A DNA stretch of 52,256 nt. Source: Kangiella sp. GTDB lineage: Bacteria > Pseudomonadota > Gammaproteobacteria > Enterobacterales > Kangiellaceae. The translations under genes were made by a program, and so were the position numbers. This document shows positions 46,361 through 52,256 of the stretch, in pieces. The stretch's first letter is position 1. Every line of letters starts with the position of its first letter. Under the pieces are notes generated by a model. It was not told the origin of the DNA. It ran no database searches and saw only the letters and a list, made by a program, of their open reading frames with translations. The stretch lies in the NCBI RefSeq assembly GCF_014762745.1, contig NZ_JABURJ010000058.1, forward strand, positions 1 through 52,256, given 5' to 3'.

Positions 46361-48358
46361 ATGGCCGGATTTATCGCCTGTATCGTATTGGCAGGCTTGT
46401 TGTTCATGACGGTTCTATTGCGCTGGCGAGGCTCCAAGCTTGGCTGGCCTATTCTATTGCTGGCTATGACTTTTATTGGCTGGAGCGGTCTGGAACTGGT
46501 GGAGACCGGCCTTGATCTCAATAACTGGATGGTTGAGTGGGTTCGTTTATTTGGGATCTATGCCGCCTTAACCTTCTTTTTATTCTATTTTGCCAATCAC
46601 CATAAGCTGTTAAGTCTGGCTATTCTGGTCGCTTTTATTAGCTGGGGGAGTTTTATCATTCTCTATGAAGGTGATATGCAGCGAGTTATCAATCCAGCAA
46701 TAGCAGGCTTCATATTATTATTAATGATGCAGATGATGGAGCGGGCGGGTAATGAGTTTGCAGAAACCTTAAGAGCGGAAATCTCCACACTGGGCGGTGC
46801 GCTGGGCATTGTTCTGATCTGGGATCTGCTATCGATGCTGATATTGATGCTTAGCCTGAATGTTGATTCTGAAGCACTGGATGTGTCGCGGGCCATTATT
46901 GCCAGCATCGCCATGGCATTCAGTCTGGTCCATATTCAGCGCATTGACCAGTCGCGTCTGGATCTGGAAAACATTCAACAAACCTACCGTCCGCAAAGCA
47001 GCCTCAATATCTTTGCCATTTTGTGCTGGCTGGCGGTGGTTGGCTATATGTTGATAGGTGTGGCTTGGCAGCAGCCACTGATCGGAGCGGCAGTACTGGC
47101 CCTGGCGGTTATTGCCTTTGTCTGGCTGGCCTATAAGAAAAAACTGCTCAGTCAGCTTAAGATCATGATTACCAAGCTGTTCGCCAGCTATAAATATGAT
47201 TATCGTGAAAGCTGGCTGGGATTTAACCGTGCTCTGGATGAAGCTAATGTACAGGGCGATTTCTACCAACTATCGATTAAAGCACTGGCCAATATCATCA
47301 GCAGCCCTGCCGGAAAGCTATGGAGCCGTCGAGGCGATCTCTTTATTTATACCGACAACTGGCAGTCGCCACTGAACTCACCATTGAATAATGAGCTGGC
47401 TTATCAGTTGCCGACCGAACTGATTGATTTTATCGAGCGTACCAATTGGGTCGTGGATATCAAAGAGTATCAGAACAATCGAAATGTCTATCAGGGGCTC
47501 AAGCTCGATCATCACTCCCCGCTCTTTCAGCAGCATCAGATTTTTATCCCCTTACGTCGCGGCGAAGAATTGGTAGCGGTTGTTGGGCTGCGTAGTAGCT
47601 ACTCTAAACCGAGCCTGAACTGGGAAGATCATGACTTGCTCAAAGCTGCAGGTCAGCAGATGGCCAGTTATCTGGCGCTGTTTGAAGCGACCACGCAAAT
47701 TTATGAGCGCGAACAGTTTGATGCGTTTAATCGGTTATCGGCATTCGTGGTTCATGACCTGAAAAATGTGACCGCCCAGCTGGAGTTGATCACCCATAAT
47801 GCTCATCGCTACCGTGATAACCCTGAATTTGTCGATGACAGCTTTGAAACCGTCGCCAGCGCGACTCAGCGTTTGAATAAGATGCTGGAACAGCTGCAAC
47901 GTAAGCAATTACCGAAAAAAGAAGTCTTACAGGCTTATATTCCGGAGGTTTTTGCCAAATTTAAAGAAGCAGCAAGCCGCCTTAATCTGATAGGAGATAT
48001 TCCGGAAGTAGAGGTGTATGCTAATCAGGAGCAACTGCTTAATATCATTCAGCATCTACATCAGAATGCGATTGATGCCAGTAACGAGAGTGATAGAATT
48101 CACCACCGATTTGACCAGCTCGGTCAGGAGCTACACTGGCATATTGTCGATAAGGGCAAAGGCATGGATGCGGACTTTGTACGCAAGCAACTGTTTAAAC
48201 CATTTGCCACAACCAAGGGCAATGCAGGCATGGGCATTGGCGTTTATCAATGCCGCTATTTGCTCCAAAGCTTTGGTGGTGATTTAATAATACAAAGTGA
48301 ATTGGGGAAAGGAACACGTTGCATAGTCATTTTGCAGACGTTGACGCCCGGCGATTAG
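46361..48358 (+). CDS. prsK: PrsK, exosortase/PEP-CTERM-type membrane histidine kinase
   Basis: Sensor kinase that pairs with PrsR. The N-terminus has about nine membrane helices (1-265). Next come a GAF-like domain (about 300-450, including the PLRRGEELVAVVGLRS stretch), the phosphoacceptor His near 465 in FVVHDLKNVTAQLEL, and a HATPase domain (about 555-665; HQNAIDAS, DKGKGMDADFVRKQLFKPFATTKGNAGMGIGVYQC). The VVHDLKN H-box and the 665-residue layout match PrsK of exosortase A systems. It lies 17 bases before prsR. The signal is unknown. Confidence 0.88.
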   Translation: MAGFIACIVLAGLLFMTVLLRWRGSKLGWPILLLAMTFIGWSGLELVETGLDLNNWMVEWVRLFGIYAALTFFLFYFANHHKLLSLAILVAFISWGSFIILYEGDMQRVINPAIAGFILLLMMQMMERAGNEFAETLRAEISTLGGALGIVLIWDLLSMLILMLSLNVDSEALDVSRAIIASIAMAFSLVHIQRIDQSRLDLENIQQTYRPQSSLNIFAILCWLAVVGYMLIGVAWQQPLIGAAVLALAVIAFVWLAYKKKLLSQLKIMITKLFASYKYDYRESWLGFNRALDEANVQGDFYQLSIKALANIISSPAGKLWSRRGDLFIYTDNWQSPLNSPLNNELAYQLPTELIDFIERTNWVVDIKEYQNNRNVYQGLKLDHHSPLFQQHQIFIPLRRGEELVAVVGLRSSYSKPSLNWEDHDLLKAAGQQMASYLALFEATTQIYEREQFDAFNRLSAFVVHDLKNVTAQLELITHNAHRYRDNPEFVDDSFETVASATQRLNKMLEQLQRKQLPKKEVLQAYIPEVFAKFKEAASRLNLIGDIPEVEVYANQEQLLNIIQHLHQNAIDASNESDRIHHRFDQLGQELHWHIVDKGKGMDADFVRKQLFKPFATTKGNAGMGIGVYQCRYLLQSFGGDLIIQSELGKGTRCIVILQTLTPGD

Positions 48359-48375
48359 AAAATAAAGAGGACAGG

Positions 48376-49731
48376 ATGGCACAAACAAATAAACCCGACT
48401 TATTAATTATTGAGGATGACAAAGGGCTCCAGAAACAGCTCAAGTGGTCATTCGATCAATATAACGTAATTCTTGCAGAAGACCGCGACAGTGCTTTAGT
48501 AGAATTAAGGCGTTACCAGCCACAGGTCATAACCCTTGACCTTGGCTTACCGCCAGATCCTGCTAATGCCAGCGTAGGGCTTGAGCTTCTAGAAGAGATC
48601 CTGTCTTTATCACCGACCAGTAAAGTCATTGTGGTGACCGGTAATGACCAGCGTGAAATTGCCATGCAGGCGGTTAACGCCGGTGCTTATGATTATTATC
48701 AGAAACCGATTCAGCCGGAAGAATTGACGCTGATTATCAAGCGTGCATTTGAGCTTGCAAAGTTAGAAGATGACAATCGTCGTCACTTCCAACAACAGAA
48801 AGAAAGCTTTCATGGCATCATTGCCACCAGCCCGGAGATGATGGGCGTTTGCCAGAAAATTGAAAAAGTCGCTCCTACTGACGTAAGCGTTTTGTTACTG
48901 GGTGATAGCGGAACTGGCAAAGAATTACTGGCCAGAGCCATTCATGACATCAGCCCTCGCCGCAGCAAAAACATGGTAGCGATCAACTGTGCCGCTATCC
49001 CTGATAACCTGCTTGAAAGCGAGTTGTTTGGTTACGAAGCGGGAGCTTTCACAGGCGCTAACAAAACCACCATGGGTAAAATTGAATATGCCAATGGCGG
49101 TACTTTGTTCCTCGACGAAATTGGCGATATGCCAATGGCACTGCAGGCCAAGTTACTTCGCTTCCTACAGGAACGTGTGGTTGAAAGGGTGGGCGGGCGT
49201 GAATCGATCCCGGTAGACGTACGCATCATTGCAGCGACCCATCATACGCTTGAAGATCTGGTCAATGAAGGCAAATTCAGAGAAGATCTTTTCTATCGAC
49301 TCAGTGAGGTTGTACTCAATATTCCAGCGCTGGCAAAACGCAACGGTGATGTGGTGTTGATTGCCCGCTCGCTACTGGAAAAATTTAACCGCCAGTACTC
49401 ACGCAATATCAGAGGTTTCTCAAAAGATGCCGTTCAGGCCATGGAAGCCTACAGCTGGCCAGGCAATGTTCGCGAGCTGGAGAATAAAATCAAAAGTGCG
49501 GTGGTAATGTCAGACAGCAATCAAATTACCGCCAAAGACTTGCAGATTGACGAAGCTCAGTTACGCGAAATGCCATTGAACCTACGTCAGGTTCGAGAAG
49601 CCGCCGAAACCCGCGCCATTCAACGCGCCATCGTGCTATCTGACGGCAACATTTCCCAAGCCGCAAAACTGTTGGGCCTGACTCGACCAACCCTCTACAG
49701 CTTAATGGATAAATATAGTATTAGTAGTTAA
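48376..49731 (+). CDS. prsR: PrsR, sigma54-dependent response regulator of the exosortase system
   Basis: Transcription activator controlled by PrsK. The receiver domain (about 8-125) has the phosphorylation site Asp55 in ITLDLGLPP. The AAA+ sigma54-interacting domain has Walker A GDSGTGKE (about 176-183), GAFTGA (about 222-227), which contacts sigma54, and a Walker B stretch GTLFLDEIGDM. A Fis-type helix-turn-helix (about 430-450; ISQAAKLLGLTRPTLYSLM) ends the protein. All activator motifs are intact. I chose the ATG at 48376, preceded by AGAGGACAGG, over an in-frame start inside prsK. In known systems PrsR turns on exopolysaccharide and PEP-CTERM genes. Confidence 0.9.
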   Translation: MAQTNKPDLLIIEDDKGLQKQLKWSFDQYNVILAEDRDSALVELRRYQPQVITLDLGLPPDPANASVGLELLEEILSLSPTSKVIVVTGNDQREIAMQAVNAGAYDYYQKPIQPEELTLIIKRAFELAKLEDDNRRHFQQQKESFHGIIATSPEMMGVCQKIEKVAPTDVSVLLLGDSGTGKELLARAIHDISPRRSKNMVAINCAAIPDNLLESELFGYEAGAFTGANKTTMGKIEYANGGTLFLDEIGDMPMALQAKLLRFLQERVVERVGGRESIPVDVRIIAATHHTLEDLVNEGKFREDLFYRLSEVVLNIPALAKRNGDVVLIARSLLEKFNRQYSRNIRGFSKDAVQAMEAYSWPGNVRELENKIKSAVVMSDSNQITAKDLQIDEAQLREMPLNLRQVREAAETRAIQRAIVLSDGNISQAAKLLGLTRPTLYSLMDKYSISS

Positions 49732-49745
49732 GGGTTATGTGTTTG

Positions 49746-49781
49746 TAGGTCGGATAAATCGCCTGGCGACGCCATCCGACA
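49746..49781. repeat. Palindromic repeat TAGGTCGGAT..ATCCGACA, copy 1
   Basis: Arms GTCGGAT (49749-49755) and ATCCGAC (49774-49780) enclose AAATCGCCTGGCGACGCC. It resembles REP-type intergenic repeats with a TAGG(T/C)CGGAT start. A diverged copy is at 51054-51089. Confidence 0.7.
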
Positions 49782-49800
49782 CTTCAAACAATATCCAATA

Positions 49801-50030
49801 ATTTTTTTCGCTACTCAGCGAGTTCCTTTTCTTGCGTGGCCAAGAAAAGGAACCAAAAGAAGGCCACCCCGGAGATTGAGGTTTCGCAAGCGAAACTCCC
49901 TTCGTATCCGCCAAGCCACTTAACGCACCGTAAAATACGAGCCATCCTTGGCCCGAATTTTACTATTCAAATCATCCACGATTTGAATTGCTGTGTCTTG
50001 ACTACTACTCAGCTCAATCTAGGGGGATAA
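49801..50030. repeat. About 230-base structured interspersed repeat
   Basis: It contains three perfect hairpins: GTTCCTTTTCTTG-CGTGGC-CAAGAAAAGGAAC (49822-49853), GTTTCGC-AA-GCGAAAC (49881-49896) and TTCAAATC-ATCCAC-GATTTGAA (49966-49987). It ends with a tail (49985-50019) shared with 30169-30203. The GGCCAAGAAAAGGAACC block is familiar to me as a dispersed repeat in gammaproteobacteria. That is recollection, not a search. Confidence 0.7.
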
Positions 50031-50121
50031 GTGGTGCTCGTTTCAGCTATGGTCGTTTTGCAATGACTTTAGAGATAAATAACCTTGATTTCTAAAAGTA
50101 GGTCGCCGTAAGGCTCAAAAA

Positions 50122-50607
50122 CTAAGAAAAAACCAAGTGACTCACTAACTGACCAACACACCCAACTAACATCAATAACAAGCCAACCATTGCCAGAACT
50201 AATAACTGCTTCTGGCCAGATTCTGTAATGCCTCGAACTTCGCTATTCTGTTTTCGTAACTTTCTCAGATAATCCAGTCGCATGGCATTTTGAGCTGGTC
50301 GCTGCCGGTCTCGATTTTCGAAGACTTCGGCTAGATACACTTCATAACGTGAGCATTCTGTCAGCTTGTTAAATCCTTGAATTAATTTATAGGACAGCCA
50401 GATCAACATGCATAGGGCAAATACAATAACTACCAGAGAAAACACTGAAAGATTGGATAGTTGCAGCAATTCTTGCCAGCCAGCAACGGAACCTGCAAGA
50501 GCCCAAAGACAGCCGAACAGGTATAGCGGCAGGATTAAAAGCCAGAACCATGGTTTAAATTTAGATTGGGTCAGTTGCTGCGGGGGATTCTGAATATCGT
50601 CATACAT
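50122..50607 (-). CDS. Small membrane protein of unknown function
   Basis: A protein of about 161 residues with three hydrophobic helices: near residues 20-40, 50-72 and 137-158. A charged cytoplasmic-like loop lies between the second and third (KLTECSRYEVYLAEVFENRDRQRPAQNAMRLDYLRKLRKQ). No family recognised. I prefer the ATG at 50607. A TTG at 50631 is the other choice, and neither has a strong ribosome site. Confidence 0.55.
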   Translation of the reverse strand: MYDDIQNPPQQLTQSKFKPWFWLLILPLYLFGCLWALAGSVAGWQELLQLSNLSVFSLVVIVFALCMLIWLSYKLIQGFNKLTECSRYEVYLAEVFENRDRQRPAQNAMRLDYLRKLRKQNSEVRGITESGQKQLLVLAMVGLLLMLVGCVGQLVSHLVFS

Positions 50608-50768
50608 CAGGCGTATAAGGCAAAGTGACAAAGGAAGCGATCATACCCATAATGGAAATATGGTTCTGAGAGTTTATTCAAAGTTAGTGGTTAAATGATG
50701 GTAATCTCGTACGGCATAATTTGTGGCTGTCAAAAATTTTTAAATAATAGAAAAGATAGGACTAACAA

Positions 50769-51053
50769 ATGCTAGGCATATTTGAAGGTATTGTTGGGGG
50801 AGGGTTAGCTGTAATTTTAGTTAACAGCAAACTAGCCGAAACAAAACCAATATGGTTAAGGGCTATTTGTATCACTATTGTTTGGTTCATACTTTTTAGC
50901 TTGATTGAGCTTAGTTTTAGGCAAAGCTCAATAACTACCTTTTGGGAGACTATTTTAAAAGTTACTCTATGGATTTACTTACCACTAATTCTTTTTATGT
51001 ATTTTTTTAAGTGGGTGGATAAATTGCGAAAGGAGCACAAAGAAGATTTGTAG
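50769..51053 (+). CDS. Small membrane protein of unknown function
   Basis: A 94-residue protein with three hydrophobic segments (about 4-20, 29-48 and 62-82) and a short charged tail KWVDKLRKEHKEDL. ATAGGA lies a few bases before the ATG. Its base composition is more AT-rich than its neighbours, which may mark recent arrival. No family recognised. Confidence 0.5.
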   Translation: MLGIFEGIVGGGLAVILVNSKLAETKPIWLRAICITIVWFILFSLIELSFRQSSITTFWETILKVTLWIYLPLILFMYFFKWVDKLRKEHKEDL

Positions 51054-51089
51054 TGGGTTGGATTAGTCGTTTAGTAATGCCATCCAACA
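51054..51089. repeat. Palindromic repeat, diverged copy 2
   Basis: GTTGGAT (51057-51063) and ATCCAAC (51082-51088) match the arms of the repeat at 49746-49781 with one change on each side that preserves pairing. Confidence 0.6.
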
Positions 51090-51181
51090 ACCGACCTGTT
51101 TAAAAGGTTTGTACTTACTTGACTATAAACGACGGGAATATGCGATTGAGAGTTTATTAAAAATTATGAAGCTTTAGAGGA

Positions 51182-51214
51182 AATAAACAGCGTCCAAAGT
51201 AGACGCTGTTTATT
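51182..51214. terminator. Strong hairpin, probable terminator
   Basis: Perfect 13-base arms AATAAACAGCGTC and GACGCTGTTTATT with a 7-base loop. A/T-rich arm ends allow it to work for the rightward small gene and, from the other side, for leftward rpiA. Confidence 0.65.
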
Positions 51215-51247
51215 GTGGAATATAGGGATTTGGTAGAGAAAAGTAGG

Positions 51248-51261
51248 TCGCCTTAAGGCGA
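51248..51261. repeat. Short palindrome TCGCCTTAAGGCGA
   Basis: A 14-base perfect palindrome preceded by GTAGG. A near copy GTAGGTCGCCGTAAGGC lies at 50098-50114. It is just after the rpiA stop but lacks a T run in that direction. Confidence 0.5.
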
Positions 51262-51271
51262 AAAAAATACC

Positions 51272-51931
51272 CTAACGCGTAATTGTTTCCACTTTACCGT
51301 CTTTACCAAGCAACAACACATCGGCTGCTCTTTCAGCAAATAAACCATTGGTTACAACACCGACGATGTTATTCAATATGCGCTCAAGTTTAATTGGCTC
51401 ATTAATGATTAGCCCATGCACATCAAGAATGACGTTGCCGTTATCGGTGACAAAGCCTGTGCGGTAAACCGGGTCACCACCAAGCTTGACAATTTGTCGA
51501 GCCACATAACTGCGTGCCATCGGAATAACTTCAACGGGCAGTGGGAATTCACCCAAGCGACGAACCAGCTTAGATTCATCAGCAATACAGATGAACTGAT
51601 CGGCAACTGCGGCAATAATTTTTTCGCGGGTTAAGGCGCCGCCACCGCCTTTGATGAGTTCCAGTAGATGGTTTGATTCATCCGCACCATCAATATAGAC
51701 CGGAATTTTATCCACTTCATTGAGTTCAAAGACTTCGATGCCATGTTGCTTGAGTCGCTCGGTTGAGGCTTCTGAGCTGGACACAGCGCCTTTGATTTTA
51801 TGTTTCATGGTGGCCAGTGCATCAATAAAGTAATTGACGGTTGAGCCCGTACCGACGCCAACAATGGAATCTTCGACGACATATTCCAGCGCGGCTTCAC
51901 CCACTAATTTTTTTAATTCATCCTGTGTCAT
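51272..51931 (-). CDS. rpiA: Ribose-5-phosphate isomerase A
   Basis: It interconverts ribose 5-phosphate and ribulose 5-phosphate in the pentose phosphate pathway. [16 protein letters not shown] (phosphate binding), [14 protein letters not shown] (catalytic Asp/Glu) and [12 protein letters not shown] are intact. Length 219 is the same as in E. coli. It lies 8 bases after the EVE-domain gene and is probably co-transcribed. Confidence 0.97.
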   Translation of the reverse strand: MTQDELKKLVGEAALEYVVEDSIVGVGTGSTVNYFIDALATMKHKIKGAVSSSEASTERLKQHGIEVFELNEVDKIPVYIDGADESNHLLELIKGGGGALTREKIIAAVADQFICIADESKLVRRLGEFPLPVEVIPMARSYVARQIVKLGGDPVYRTGFVTDNGNVILDVHGLIINEPIKLERILNNIVGVVTNGLFAERAADVLLLGKDGKVETITR

Positions 51932-51939
51932 AGAGGCTC

Positions 51940-52256
51940 CTATTGTTTTTCAATACTTAAAATAAAGTCCCATTCTTCCTTGGTGACCGGCATTATTGAA
52001 AGTCTGTTACCTTTTTGTACTAGCTTCATGTCAGCAAGTTCTGGGTACTGTTTTAACTCATCCAATGGAATTTCCCGCTTCAAATCACGAACGTGTTTTA
52101 CGTCAACCATGTACCAGCGAGGATTATCAGGATTACTTTTGGGGTCGTAATACTTTTGGTCGGGGTCGAAAGCGGTATGGTCAACATAACCTTCTTTGAC
52201 GACTTCCATGATGCCTACGATTGCTGGAGGTTTGCAGTTTGAGTGGTAGAAGAAAA
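51940..52256 (-). CDS. EVE-domain protein, partial (start outside window)
   Basis: The C-terminal about 105 residues of an EVE (PUA-like) protein. Reading in from the window edge gives [30 protein letters not shown], which is the core EVE signature. [24 protein letters not shown] and [16 protein letters not shown] follow. Whole members are about 150 residues, so some 45 are missing. The fold binds modified bases in DNA or RNA. The role of the stand-alone bacterial protein is not known. It is followed closely by rpiA. Confidence 0.88.
   Translation of the reverse strand, partial: FFYHSNCKPPAIVGIMEVVKEGYVDHTAFDPDQKYYDPKSNPDNPRWYMVDVKHVRDLKREIPLDELKQYPELADMKLVQKGNRLSIMPVTKEEWDFILSIEKQ

Larger units (their letters stand above)
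49732..50121. other. Repeat-rich intergenic region after prsR
   Basis: This 390-base gap holds a palindromic repeat (49746-49781), a long structured repeat (49801-50030) and a TAGGTCGCC-type fragment (50098-50112). No convincing protein gene. Confidence 0.7.

Noticed and set aside
49836-50030. Small open frame (64 residues) starting MAKKRNQKKATPE
   Set aside because: It lies wholly inside a structured interspersed repeat, has no ribosome site, and its start is in a hairpin arm. It is most likely a by-product of the repeat.
1-52256. tRNA, rRNA, CRISPR, integrase or transposase genes
   Set aside because: None were recognised on either strand. Intergenic repeats present are palindromic or dispersed, not spaced direct arrays.

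Overview
The window reads as a chromosomal segment of a gammaproteobacterium. Moderate GC, the polA - small RNA - engB - cytochrome c4 - dsbA order, the tkt-gap-pgk-fba block and serA/rpiA on one strand all fit that class. The mix of a split type VI secretion cluster, PrsK/PrsR regulators and these protein sequences reminds me of Kangiella or a close relative. That genus guess comes from memory of the families, not from a search. I saw no rRNA, tRNA, CRISPR array, prophage or transposase.

Layout. (1) 1-5.6 kb: a His-rich TonB-dependent receptor with a small Cys/His protein (probably metal uptake), then a ThrE-type exporter, a nuclease lipoprotein and an aspartoacylase-like protein. (2) 5.6-20.9 kb: a type VI secretion locus. 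A PpkA-like kinase runs leftward, and fha-tssJ-tssK-tssL-tssM-tagF-pppA-tssA-tssB-tssC runs rightward as one tight operon ending in a strong terminator. The kinase, phosphatase, FHA protein and TagF form the post-translational switch. Hcp, VgrG, PAAR, ClpV, TssE, TssF and TssG are absent from the window. (3) 21-30 kb: polA, an unannotated structured small RNA with C-rich loops, three or four genes of unknown function, engB, cytochrome c4 and a DsbA-like protein. (4) 30-38.5 kb: a DUF599 membrane protein, a YyaL-like protein, ElbB and a 1516-residue propeller-PAS-GGDEF-EAL sensor. (5) 38.7-44.5 kb: tkt, gap, pgk and fba, with a 428-base highly structured gap between gap and pgk. (6) 44.5-52.3 kb: serA, an acyl carrier protein, the exosortase-type two-component pair PrsK/PrsR, two small membrane proteins, rpiA and the end of an EVE-domain gene, with several structured repeats between them.

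The most interesting non-coding signals are five. They are the small RNA at about 23963-24082, the gap-pgk leader with three copies of one 12-mer that allow alternative pairing, an inverted repeat that could bury the ribosome binding site of the c-di-GMP sensor, and two dispersed repeat families whose copies differ by compensatory changes in their stems. All functional assignments are read from motifs by eye. No alignment or folding program was run.
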